From the NCBI RefSeq assembly GCF_007991635.1, contig NZ_BJYS01000049.1, forward strand, positions 1-55,592: DNA of 55,592 nt. The letters run 5' to 3'. Position numbers and translations under genes: made by a program. Under the pieces are notes generated by a model. That model ran no database searches. It saw only the letters and a list, made by a program, of their open reading frames with translations, and was not told where the DNA came from. This document shows positions 8,986 through 17,848 of the stretch, piece after piece. The number at the start of each line of letters is the position of its first letter. Position 1 is the stretch's first letter. Source of the DNA: Adhaeribacter aerolatus (GTDB taxonomy: Bacteria; Bacteroidota; Bacteroidia; Cytophagales; Hymenobacteraceae).

Positions 8986-10020
8986 TTAAACTAGTAAATC
9001 AACAATCTCTAACTTTTCGTTAATAAATTCAAATTCAGCTATTTCTAACATCCTAGATGATGTATAATTAATCTTCGCATCGTAAACTCTACCAATTCCA
9101 ATTTTAGGAAGTATTGACAAAGTAAAAGGAACTTCACTTTTCTCCCTAGATGTATAGAAATGTACCTTTATTTTGCATCTACCTTGCGGCATAATTGGCC
9201 AAAATACATTTTCTTGAGGTTGGCTATCAAAAGGCGACTGAGCGTTTTTATCTATATCTAGTTCTCCAATTATTCCTTTATGTTCTATTATCTTAGAATT
9301 ATAGGAAATTGTACCGCTTGGTGTTTCAACATGCAAATCCAAATCATCAGCAGATTCCCAAGCAAGATTGATCTGCAAAAATCCAGATTCACCAACAACC
9401 ATTTCATTTTTAAGATTATTAAGTCTCGTGATATCTTGAGTTAACTTAAATCTTGTTTCCTCATCAACTTCGGAAGAAACTTCTTCTTTCTGCCTAATAA
9501 TTTGATCAAGCTGCCGGTTGCGCTTTTGTTCTTGTGTTTCTACATTCTTAACAAGTACTGGCTCAATTTCTCCATGTACATTTATCAGTTTTTCTTTTAA
9601 TTTTATAAACCGAATTAATGATTGTAAGTTTATTTTTATATAATAAAGAATTGGAGAATTACCTAGTTTTAATGCACCATAAATACCGTCCTCTTCTGTA
9701 GTCAAATCTTCATCAAAGGTTATAACATATCGAGGCTTGAAACAAACCACTCCTTCTTGGCTTTTTGTTATTGTATTTATAATTTCTTTATATACATAAT
9801 CTTGAACAAAGCTTTCCTCTAAATTCCCAAATTCAATTTCAGTTTTAAGTTTATCAGTATCCAAAGGTTCGAAGTTAACTATACCTCCTTTATCAGAAAA
9901 GAATTGCTCGATAATTGGAATTAAGAATTCATCGTTTACTAATTTCCTTACTCTAGGCTTGAGAGTCATAACAGGATTAAATTGGCTTAAAACACTTTCT
10001 GCCGCATTATGTTTAAACAT
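8986..10020 (-). CDS. McrBC-linked protein with YfaP/DUF2135-like domain
   Basis: This is the third and last gene of the AT-rich operon; its start overlaps the end of the McrC-like gene by eight bases, implying coupled translation. Residues 1-150 are a globular alpha/beta region that I do not recognise. Residues about 155-205 are charged and probably coiled coil. Residues about 212-305 contain LAWESADDLDLHVETPSG, followed by GELDID and a KIKVHFY strand, matching the YfaP/DUF2135 beta-sandwich pattern of W-x(n)-DxDLHV-x-PxG. The acidic DDLDLH loop could bind a metal. No enzyme motif is seen. In this context it may be a structural or sensing subunit of the defence complex. The function is inferred from linkage only. 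Confidence 0.7.
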   Translation of the reverse strand: MFKHNAAESVLSQFNPVMTLKPRVRKLVNDEFLIPIIEQFFSDKGGIVNFEPLDTDKLKTEIEFGNLEESFVQDYVYKEIINTITKSQEGVVCFKPRYVITFDEDLTTEEDGIYGALKLGNSPILYYIKINLQSLIRFIKLKEKLINVHGEIEPVLVKNVETQEQKRNRQLDQIIRQKEEVSSEVDEETRFKLTQDITRLNNLKNEMVVGESGFLQINLAWESADDLDLHVETPSGTISYNSKIIEHKGIIGELDIDKNAQSPFDSQPQENVFWPIMPQGRCKIKVHFYTSREKSEVPFTLSILPKIGIGRVYDAKINYTSSRMLEIAEFEFINEKLEIVDLLV

Positions 10021-11680
10021 ATATTCCCTTCTTTATGTAAAAGTTTTGAACTATGTTAAAATTTATCTTTACCACCTTAATTTGACTTTCATTAAATTTA
10101 CAATTGCTAATCTCTATGTATTTTTTACATGTTTCAAAACTTAAACTATCTGTAAAGCTTGGAATCCAAAATTCACTTTTAGTTTTAACTTTATTGAAAT
10201 TATTTTGAATGGACCACTCATAAACTAGCTGTTTCTTTATATCTTCTTTTATTTTGTTATTACCGTCCTCATCTATAGAGAATTCATTGTACTCATGAAA
10301 AGAACCTTCAGATAGATATTTGTAATCTATAATATAGACCTCACTATTTTTATCCATTAAATCCTTTATATCCGTTATCGGTATAACAGAACTTAATAAG
10401 TAGCTTTCTACTAAATCATTGAACTTATGAAGGCTTTCTTCAGTGAGGTAGTGCACCATTCTACCATCTTCTTGCTTGATTTTAGTTAATAAGTTAAGGT
10501 AATAATTTCTAATTTTCGGATGTATAGATTTAATATAACTATAATCGTTAAATTTCACTTTAAACGTTTTCTCTTTAGTAATCCTATTAAATTTAGGTAG
10601 GACGGAATACAAGTTTCTCTTAACCTTTTCGGTTGATACTGTAGTGAGTAATACTAAATCAGGTCTAAGAGTACGTTTAGCAACTTCTTTATTAAGGGTA
10701 AGTTCAAAAGGATTAATAGTTGATCTTTTATAGGATTTTAAAACTCCCCGTATATCTGCGTACCATTTTAATTCCGAATAAGGATAATTATTTAAGGCAT
10801 AAAATTGACACATATCTTCCCATACATCATAAAAGTTATTCATACCCCAATAAATATCATCCTCATTATCATTTTTCTCTGAATACAAGAAAGCCTCAAC
10901 TGCATTGTAAAAATGCCAATAATCTTCATCCTTATAAATTGTAAATAAATCTATATCATTTAGAATTTCTTTTAAAGTACAAATAGTTGCATTTAGGGTT
11001 TCTTCACTTTCAAATAGTTTGGTTCCAGTATTTAAAAATACTTCTTTAAAGTTTTCTGCTAGTTCAAAAGCTTTCAAAGGAATAGTTGCTAATTCTTCTA
11101 ATTCTTCTTTGATTTCTGTATATATAAAACAAAAGAGTTGTACAAGAGGCGGGCTTTGTTGAATAATCATATTTTTTGAAATATTCATATCATCCAGATA
11201 TACCACATCATCTTCTAGAAAAAATGATTTATGTAAATATAGATGAATTTTAGAGTAGTCTATATCATTACTCTTAACTTGCTTTTTCTCTAATGAACCA
11301 ATCCTAAGTTCATCATAACCCTCAATTATTTTATCTAGTGCATTAATTTTAGAGTATAAAACAATTTCATTTTTATCTTCATTTGAAAAACCAAAACCAT
11401 TAACACTTTCATAAAACCCATCTTTACTTTTAGATATTCCTTGATTTTGGATAAGTTTTTCATACTCTTTTCTTTTAATATACACGCTAAAAGTTCGATA
11501 CATTTTAAAGAAGAAAGATTTTAGATTTATAAAATCTTCTGGAAAATCTTCAAAACCTAATGGAAGCCAAAATTCTAGTTCTTCATTTACCTTATTCCGC
11601 TGTATTCCTACAAACGAATAATGGCTTCTATCCCTTTCAATTCCTTTAATTAGTTTTATATTAGATAGGAGCATAATCAT
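10013..11680 (-). CDS. McrC/LlaJI-like putative nuclease subunit
   Basis: The 555-residue second gene starts inside the end of the McrB-like gene (20-base overlap). The N-terminal half is not recognisable. From about residue 284, YDVWEDMCQFYAL resembles the helix that precedes the nuclease core in McrC, LlaJI and DUF2357 proteins. RPDLVLL (339-345) and YIIDYKYLS (449-457) look like the D and (D/E)xK strands of a PD-(D/E)XK nuclease, and QLVYEWSIQ (484-492) fits the following Gln helix. About 110 residues separate the two catalytic strands, much more than usual, so an insertion domain is likely. Family known: McrC-type subunits cut DNA when driven by McrB. The assignment here is by motif plus neighbour. 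Confidence 0.65.
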   Translation of the reverse strand: MIMLLSNIKLIKGIERDRSHYSFVGIQRNKVNEELEFWLPLGFEDFPEDFINLKSFFFKMYRTFSVYIKRKEYEKLIQNQGISKSKDGFYESVNGFGFSNEDKNEIVLYSKINALDKIIEGYDELRIGSLEKKQVKSNDIDYSKIHLYLHKSFFLEDDVVYLDDMNISKNMIIQQSPPLVQLFCFIYTEIKEELEELATIPLKAFELAENFKEVFLNTGTKLFESEETLNATICTLKEILNDIDLFTIYKDEDYWHFYNAVEAFLYSEKNDNEDDIYWGMNNFYDVWEDMCQFYALNNYPYSELKWYADIRGVLKSYKRSTINPFELTLNKEVAKRTLRPDLVLLTTVSTEKVKRNLYSVLPKFNRITKEKTFKVKFNDYSYIKSIHPKIRNYYLNLLTKIKQEDGRMVHYLTEESLHKFNDLVESYLLSSVIPITDIKDLMDKNSEVYIIDYKYLSEGSFHEYNEFSIDEDGNNKIKEDIKKQLVYEWSIQNNFNKVKTKSEFWIPSFTDSLSFETCKKYIEISNCKFNESQIKVVKINFNIVQNFYIKKGIYV

Positions 11681-12719
11681 TAATAGCCATAACCTTTTCT
11701 ACGAATTTTTTTGCTTGTAATGCTAATTGCCCAAATGTTACTAATTCGCTCTCATGAATTTCAAGAAGTTCATAAAGCGGCTTCTTATTATTTGAAAACA
11801 CACTATCCCAAATGAAGAATAACAACTTATTTTTAATATGTTCTTCTGTTACTTTATCTTCATTTATAAAAAAATAACCAATTTGTTTATCCTCAATTTT
11901 CCTTACTTCTCGGTATTTACTTCTAATAAAAAAATTCAGGTTATCAACAAAATCTGCCCAATTAAACTCTGCTCCATCTATATTTATAACTCTATTTTGA
12001 ACAAAACCTCGTTGATTATCCTCTTCTACATTAATAAATTCCCAATCCCATCTTCGTTTAAAAGCATTATCCATAAAATATATTGAGTTATCAGAGGTAT
12101 TCATGGAAGCTATTAATGACAAATTAGGAGGAAGTGAAATCCGGTGATATTCTAAATCTAATTTTAAGCAATCGACTCTATTTTGAAAAACTAAATAATC
12201 TTGTACTTCATGGGCCTCACCAGGAAACTTATATTCAAACTTATTATCAGCTAACCCTTTAAACTTTACTCCAATTAATTTAAGGATTGCTAGTATTTCA
12301 AGTTCAGTTATATTAATACTATATGACGACCAACCATCAGGTGAACGATCAAGTAATTGAAATACAGTTCCAAATATAGCAGCAGAATTACCTCGATTTA
12401 TTTCATCTATAACAAAGGCAACTCGATCTGCTTCGTATTCCGATTTACCATTTTTTACAGCATCTAAAATATTTTTATATGCTTGTGATAAGGCTTTTAG
12501 AAAATGGCCAGGATAGAAATTATATTCAACTTTCCCTGCTTTAGTATGAGGCACTAATTTACCTACGAAATCACCATATGTATATTCAGGGTGGAATACA
12601 GTTTTTATGATATTAGTTTTTTCTCTAATTTCTAAAATTTCTGGAATGATTTTCTTTTCAATTTTAAAACTCTTTCCAGTACCTGGGCTGCCAAATAATA
12701 TTTTTTGAATTGGACGCAT
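11661..12719 (-). CDS. McrB-type AAA+ NTPase
   Basis: This is the first gene of a three-gene operon. In 352 residues it has Walker A GSPGTGKS (10-17), Walker B VAFVIDEINRGN (100-111) and the McrB hallmark MNTSDNSIYFMDNAFKRRW (206-224), which matches MNTADRS...D.ALRRRF with Arg replaced by Asn. McrB subunits form GTP-driven hexameric rings that power DNA translocation and cleavage by McrC. The Walker A begins at residue 10, so there is no N-terminal DNA- or base-recognition domain; recognition must lie in another subunit or be absent. The bases are much more AT-rich than in neighbouring genes, suggesting transfer. An AT-rich leader lies upstream at 12720-12840. Confidence 0.85.
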   Translation of the reverse strand: MRPIQKILFGSPGTGKSFKIEKKIIPEILEIREKTNIIKTVFHPEYTYGDFVGKLVPHTKAGKVEYNFYPGHFLKALSQAYKNILDAVKNGKSEYEADRVAFVIDEINRGNSAAIFGTVFQLLDRSPDGWSSYSINITELEILAILKLIGVKFKGLADNKFEYKFPGEAHEVQDYLVFQNRVDCLKLDLEYHRISLPPNLSLIASMNTSDNSIYFMDNAFKRRWDWEFINVEEDNQRGFVQNRVINIDGAEFNWADFVDNLNFFIRSKYREVRKIEDKQIGYFFINEDKVTEEHIKNKLLFFIWDSVFSNNKKPLYELLEIHESELVTFGQLALQAKKFVEKVMAINDYAPI

Positions 12720-12981
12720 ATTTTTAATAATTATATATGATTCTAAATATATTATAGCAATATATTTATTTATGCTACATTTATTTAATTTTAAGAATAA
12801 TATATTTTATTAATATTAAACACATGCTGCAAGTTTAAGCACAATGGCAACTTGTGGCTTTTTCTACCAATCTGTAATTGGTGCAAATTGAAAACTTACT
12901 TTCATTTCTACTCCAAGTAAACACTGCGCTGAAACTTGAAGTATAGTTAAAAAGCTAATTACACTATACAATGCTCAGAAA

Positions 12982-13022
12982 AAAATAGCAGCCAAAACAG
13001 GAGTTGTTCTGGCTGCTATTTT
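12982..13022 (-). terminator. Terminator of the AhpD-like gene
   Basis: AAAATAGCAGCC and GGCTGCTATTTT form a 12-bp perfect stem around a 17-base loop. On the minus strand it lies about 20 bases after the stop codon of the AhpD-like gene and ends in a T run. Confidence 0.75.
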
Positions 13023-13042
13023 AGCGTTACCTAATAGTATGC

Positions 13043-13483
13043 CTATCGCGGTACTGCTTTGTGGGTACTAATGGCAATGCGGTTCCAGGCATTTATAGCT
13101 ATTACGGCCATAATTAATTGGGCCAGGTAACTTTCGTCAAAAATGGCCTTGGCCTGTTGGTAGGTTTGCTCGGTTAAACCCTGCTGCTGAATAAGGGTAA
13201 CTTCTTCAGTAATGGCCAGCAATACTTTTTCCTCGGGCGTAAATAAATCGGTTTCTTTCCAGGCATTTAATAAAAAAAGCCGCTGGGCGGTTTCGCCGTG
13301 TTTCAGGGCATCTTTGGTGTGCATATCAATGCAAAAGGCGCAGCCGTTAATTTGCGAAGCTCTTATTTTTATAAGCTCTTTGTGAGTTTTAGATAATTGG
13401 GTACCGGCCAGGTAGGTTTCCAGTCCCAACAATGCTTTGCCCGCCAGGGGCTGGGTTGCCAGAATATCGATGCGCTTTTCCAT
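13043..13483 (-). CDS. Carboxymuconolactone decarboxylase/AhpD-like protein
   Basis: This small all-helical protein belongs to the AhpD/CMD superfamily, whose members reduce peroxides through a CxxC pair. The core motif GCAFCIDMHTKDALKHGE (about residues 47-64) holds the CxxC and the following His, as in AhpD-like peroxidases, rather than the decarboxylase variant. The 146-residue length is normal. It lies 79 bases after the Crp/Fnr-type regulator on the same strand, so the two are probably co-transcribed or co-regulated. A redox or peroxide stress role is inferred. Confidence 0.9.
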   Translation of the reverse strand: MEKRIDILATQPLAGKALLGLETYLAGTQLSKTHKELIKIRASQINGCAFCIDMHTKDALKHGETAQRLFLLNAWKETDLFTPEEKVLLAITEEVTLIQQQGLTEQTYQQAKAIFDESYLAQLIMAVIAINAWNRIAISTHKAVPR

Positions 13484-13562
13484 TTGTTTTAAGTTTTATG
13501 GGTATGAATTATTATGCTGTACCAAAGGTCGGCAACGCGCCCCCAAAAAAACTTAAACTGGT

Positions 13563-14138
13563 TTAAGAACGCTTTTTACTTCTGATTTCGCTCAGGTATT
13601 CGGGGGTAAAACCTAAAAAGGAGGCGAGTAAATATTGCGGAATGCGCTGCACAAATTCCGGGTAATGGTCCAGGAAATGGTAAAACAATTCTTCGCGCGA
13701 TAAATCGTATAAATATTTGATGCGCATTTGCGAGGCGGCAAAGGCGCGTTGGTAAACCATCCGGAAATACCGCTCCAGTTTGGGATGCTGGTGCAGCAAG
13801 GCTTCCTGCGCCTGAAAATTAATACACAATAGCTCTGTGGGTTCCACGGACTGAATAAAAAACGCGGTAGGTTGCTGCTTTTCGTATGCCAGGTTATCGG
13901 TGAGCCACCAGTTTTCAATGGCAAATTCGGTGGTTTGTTCTACGCCTTTATCGTTAATAAAAAATTTGCGGAGGCACCCTTTTAAAACAAAATAATGGTG
14001 CTTGCAAATTTGTCCGGCCGTTAGCAGGTTTTCTTTCTTGGGCACCCTAACTTGTTCAAAATAACCGCAAACGTCCGCAAACTCTTCCGGGCTTATCGTT
14101 ATAAATTTATCTAGGTGGTTTTTAAATACTGCTGACAT
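13563..14138 (-). CDS. Crp/Fnr-family transcriptional regulator
   Basis: Residues about 15-125 form a cyclic-nucleotide-binding-type beta-roll (VPKKENLLTAGQ, HHYFVLKGCLRKFF, TEFAIENWWLTD). The C-terminus has a short winged-helix region (YLLASFLGFTPEYLSEIRSKK) with a recognition helix. The 191-residue length matches the many Bacteroidota Crp-like regulators that lack the Fnr iron-sulfur cysteines. The effector is unknown. It is followed at 79 bases by the AhpD-like gene, which is its likely target or partner. Confidence 0.9.
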   Translation of the reverse strand: MSAVFKNHLDKFITISPEEFADVCGYFEQVRVPKKENLLTAGQICKHHYFVLKGCLRKFFINDKGVEQTTEFAIENWWLTDNLAYEKQQPTAFFIQSVEPTELLCINFQAQEALLHQHPKLERYFRMVYQRAFAASQMRIKYLYDLSREELFYHFLDHYPEFVQRIPQYLLASFLGFTPEYLSEIRSKKRS

Positions 14139-14209
14139 GGCAATTGGCTTAAGCTACCTAAAGCTAGAAATTAAAAGCACCCGATAAAATATTTATTAGG
14201 CGTTCCAGG

Positions 14210-14734
14210 CTAGATTACCGCTGGTCGGCACAAACGGTTTACTAATTCAACTTGCTCCGGGTAAAGCTGCCCCAACTCATCTGCTTTAGCCATTTGGAAA
14301 TCAGCAAAATCAAAACCCGGCGCAACCGTACAGCCCACCAGCGCAAAATTTGTTCCGGGTGCCGGCTCCGAAGCAAACCAGGCACCTGCCGGTACCACCG
14401 CCTGAAAGGTTTCGCCGTTAGCCAGGTTCGCGCCCAGTTGCAGGCGGGTGTAATTGCCGCTTGAGTCCAGCACATGAATATACAGCGATCCGCCGGCGTA
14501 AAAATGCCAGCACTCGTCGCTTTTAATCCGGTGGAATGCCGAGAACTCCCCGGCCGGCAACAAGAAATAGATGGCCGTGGCAAAACTCCGGTCGCCGGTG
14601 GCTGGCGCAAAACGCGCGGGTAAACTAACGTGGGGTATATTTTCGGCGGCCCGGTAAGTTTCTTTGTAAAAGCCGCCTTCGGGGTGCGGGGCTAAATTTA
14701 AATAACGAATATAATTCTGGGCAGTCATCGGCAA
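14210..14734 (-). CDS. DUF985 cupin-domain protein
   Basis: This 174-residue single-domain cupin belongs to the DUF985/YML079w-like family. Typical family blocks are seen: HPEGGFYKETYR near residue 17, IYFLLPAGEFSAFHRIKSDECWHFYAG in the middle (two cupin strands with His), and WFASEPAPGTNFALVGCTVAPGFDF near the end. These proteins have a beta-barrel fold and may bind sugar nucleotides or small ligands, but no reaction is established. It stands alone, 72 bases upstream (on the minus strand) of the Crp-like gene, so read-through is possible. Confidence 0.88.
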   Translation of the reverse strand: MPMTAQNYIRYLNLAPHPEGGFYKETYRAAENIPHVSLPARFAPATGDRSFATAIYFLLPAGEFSAFHRIKSDECWHFYAGGSLYIHVLDSSGNYTRLQLGANLANGETFQAVVPAGAWFASEPAPGTNFALVGCTVAPGFDFADFQMAKADELGQLYPEQVELVNRLCRPAVI

Positions 14735-15021
14735 AAGCGCTGGGTAAAGTTTTAGCTCCTAAGAAAGCATTATTCTTCCAGTTTTTTAATAATCTCAGAA
14801 AAAATAACGCTGCTCCGGCCAGGCGCTATACCGGCGTGGCAACCGGTAAATTTAACAGGAAGCGCTAAATATTTATACCGCTATTCCGGCTGCCTGTTGC
14901 TGGCTGCCGGCTACGTACCACAATGAAGCAGCATAACCGGGGGCCAACTGCAACTTTTACCGCTATTATCGGGGCAGTAGCCTTAATCAAAGCGCAGCGT
15001 TCGTTTTTAGTTAGAATTACC

Positions 15022-16671
15022 TCAGGGCTTTTCGGAAAAGAAATTATCTATAATATACCGGGCTTCCTGCACCTGAATACCTTTGGTTACTAATTCCTGT
15101 AAATCTGCCCGGGCTCCTTCTTCGATTACGTACCCCGATTTTTTACAAAGCTGGATAAATTGGCTATACAAGGCTTTTGCTTTCTCGAACTCGCCCAGGC
15201 GCAAGGTGGCCAGGGCAATATTAAACATGGCATAAGTGGCGTCGGGCTCGTACTTAAGGGCCTGGTAAGAGTAATCGATGCACTTTTTAAATTCGTCCGT
15301 ACAGTAGTAAGTCCAGCCCAGGTTGCCCAAAGCGCCGGCGTAGGTGCTGTCTATTTTAAGGGCCCGCTGGTAGGTTTGTTCGGCCAGGGTATGTTGCTGC
15401 CGGCGCGTATAACTTAAGGCCAGGCGCATGTAGGCACTTAAATATTCGGGGTCTAATTGCAGGGCCTCCTGGCAGTACGCAATGGCTTTCTCGTATTGGC
15501 GAAGGTCGTAATAACAATCGCCTAATCTTTTTATGACGTATTCTTTTTTATTGTTCAGGCGGTAGGCTTGCATAAAGTCTTCTATCGCATAATCTAAAGT
15601 ACCGGCATAATAATACGCATCGGCCCGGTCTACGTAAAAAGCTCTTTCTTTGGGGTCCAGGGCAATGGCCTGCGAATAATCCTGAATGGCTAAACTGTAT
15701 TTATCTTTACCGTAATTTAAATCGCCTTTTAAGTTATAAGCCCAGGCGTCATCGGGTTTCCGGGCAATAGCCTTTTCAACGTAATACAGGGCACTATCGG
15801 GTTGTTTCAGGGCCTTGAAACACAGCGCCAGGTCGTATAAAGCCGCCTCGGGGTTTAGGCCGGATAGTTGCTTAAAACTCGCCAGCGCCTGCTGGTATTG
15901 GTCTGAATCGTAATACACATCGCCCAGGTTTTTAAAAGCCGGGGCAAACTGCGGATACAACCGGATGGTTTGGTTATAATCCACGATAGCTTTTTCGGGC
16001 TGGTTTAGGTGGTAATAACCGTAGCCCCGCAAATTATACGCATAGGCATAGGCCGGCGCTAACCGGATTACCCGGCTTAGGTGTTTAATACCCGGGGCGT
16101 ATTGCTGCTGGTTAAAGAACTGCTCGGCCTGCAATACATTGGCATTTACCAGCAGCGAGTCCAGGGTTAAGAGTTTGGCCAAAGCTGCGTTTAAGGCCTT
16201 ACCGGGGCTATACGAAAGGGTGTAAACTTTTAACCGGTTGGTAAAAACAGAACCCGGATTTCTTTTGATATAAGTGGCAATCTTCTTTTGAATACTTTTA
16301 TCTCTTGTCACAAAAATGGCTTCCAGAAAGGCACTGCCCAAAGCTTTTTCGGAGGGGCTAAGCTGATTTTTGTGCAGGAGATCAAAAAAAGAAATCAATT
16401 CCAGCACGTGATAATTACCGGTTTGCAAAAGCTTTTTCTCTTCCTGAACCAGTTTTAAAGCGGTGGCCATTACGTTTATGCCCTTTTCAACGCTATCCTG
16501 TTCCATATAAGCCATGCCTTGCCGAAAAAGATGCGCTTTGTCGCTGAACTGCTGCTGCAAATTGTTGTTGCCAAAGGGGCTGCGCGGCACCGTATCGGCA
16601 GGCATCGCGGCTTTTACCTCTCCGAAAAAGTATAAAGAAATAATAAATAGAAGGGTAATCGTTTTAAGCAT
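15022..16671 (-). CDS. Secreted or periplasmic TPR-repeat protein
   Basis: The N-terminus (MLKTITLLFIISLYFFGEVKA) is a signal peptide, so the 549-residue protein is exported. From about residue 185 onward it is a run of some nine or ten tetratricopeptide repeats, visible as AYAYNLRGYGYYHLNQPEKAI, AFKNLGDVYYDSDQYQQAL, AYNLKGDLNYGKDKYSLAI and similar 34-residue units. TPR arrays act as protein-binding scaffolds. The region before the repeats (about 30-180) is helical and unassigned. No catalytic domain and no operon partner is visible, so the binding partner is unknown. Confidence 0.85.
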   Translation of the reverse strand: MLKTITLLFIISLYFFGEVKAAMPADTVPRSPFGNNNLQQQFSDKAHLFRQGMAYMEQDSVEKGINVMATALKLVQEEKKLLQTGNYHVLELISFFDLLHKNQLSPSEKALGSAFLEAIFVTRDKSIQKKIATYIKRNPGSVFTNRLKVYTLSYSPGKALNAALAKLLTLDSLLVNANVLQAEQFFNQQQYAPGIKHLSRVIRLAPAYAYAYNLRGYGYYHLNQPEKAIVDYNQTIRLYPQFAPAFKNLGDVYYDSDQYQQALASFKQLSGLNPEAALYDLALCFKALKQPDSALYYVEKAIARKPDDAWAYNLKGDLNYGKDKYSLAIQDYSQAIALDPKERAFYVDRADAYYYAGTLDYAIEDFMQAYRLNNKKEYVIKRLGDCYYDLRQYEKAIAYCQEALQLDPEYLSAYMRLALSYTRRQQHTLAEQTYQRALKIDSTYAGALGNLGWTYYCTDEFKKCIDYSYQALKYEPDATYAMFNIALATLRLGEFEKAKALYSQFIQLCKKSGYVIEEGARADLQELVTKGIQVQEARYIIDNFFSEKP

Positions 16672-17070
16672 AAACAGCGAATAGAAACAGGCTTGTGGCC
16701 ACTATATATTTTAATTTTCGAATATATAATATTTTTTTATTATTATGGCTGATAGGCGTAAGCAGCTAAAACAAAATATTAAAATAGCTTATCTGTCCGG
16801 TTATTTGCTGCCTTTGTGGTTAATGGACTCGCAACCGCTTAGCCCAACTTTTGGTCTGAATAAGTTTAAATAGGCGATAGCGCTTTACCCTGCCGGCTTA
16901 GCCTGAATTCGAATTGAATAGGCCTGTAGGTAATTGGCTTCTATTTTACCACCGCCCATAAAGGCTAGTAGTTAAATGGCTAAATGTTGGGTTAGCCGGG
17001 ACATGGTGGAGCAGGTAAGGGCGGTTGTTTAAGTGATTGGGTTGCGGTTATCCGTGGAGTCGCCGTTTTT
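16672..17070. other. Non-coding stretch
   Basis: No gene or RNA is recognised in this stretch, which lies between the TPR gene and MITE copy 4. Its composition is ordinary for intergenic DNA here. Confidence 0.5.
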
Positions 17071-17364
17071 TCCTCCCCCTACCCCCTCCCAAGGGGGACA
17101 GCTTCGAGCCGGCAATTTTGGAGCTTTAACGGGTATTGCCCTGTAACTACTTTTACTCAGAGGTGTTTAAATTTAGTTGATTGAGGCAGCCACTATTAAG
17201 CCATTAATATTTAGCAACTTTATTTAAGTGTGTTTAATTTAGGTTAACAGTATCAATATTAAACCTATTCCCATACAATTTTTTACAAAATAATTTGCTA
17301 CAAAACCACAGCCGGTAATATAGGAGTAGCCCTAAGTCCCCCTTTGGAGGGGGTAGGGGGAGGA
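17071..17364. repeat. MITE-like element, family A copy 4
   Basis: This 294-bp element has 29-bp terminal inverted repeats (left TCCTCCCCCTACCCCCTCCC, right GGAGGGGGTAGGGGGAGGA). It is the longest of the four copies, and its interior differs from the others. It is non-coding. It lies in a 1.2-kb gene-free region, far from the copies at 2.5-6.4 kb. Confidence 0.8.
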
Positions 17365-17848
17365 TTACTTATTTTGCTCCCAGTTTCCCTCAGTCCGGAA
17401 TCAATTCAATGAATTGCACTCAATTCGTGCCTATAAAATTACTACCAATAAGACCCTTGCTGTAATCCCCAGCGAATACAAATAATTATATCTACTTACT
17501 TATTATCACTATACAATCAAGAGATTACATCATTATAAATTTAACTAATATTTTTAGTACTAAAGTTTGGTTTAAAAATTCAATTTACTGCTTTTGAAAG
17601 CAATTAAGTCTTTAATCCTAAAAATGGTTGTGTTTACGGGTATTTATCTCATAAATATATCCAACTTCCGACAATAAAACTAATTTAATTAGCTGCTAAA
17701 TATTAAGAAAATAGAAGGTTTAAATAGCCTTAACAGCCTATCTCGAAGACTAGGCAAATGCAATTACTCCTAAAAATCACATTCGGATTAAAAAGGACAT
17801 AGCTAATGAAAATGCCCTTAGAATGAAAGCTTAAAATTTTAATTATTC
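17365..17848. other. AT-rich non-coding stretch upstream of the 2H gene
   Basis: No gene, repeat or RNA structure could be recognised. Long A/T runs dominate. It presumably contains the promoter for the gene at 17849. Confidence 0.5.
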
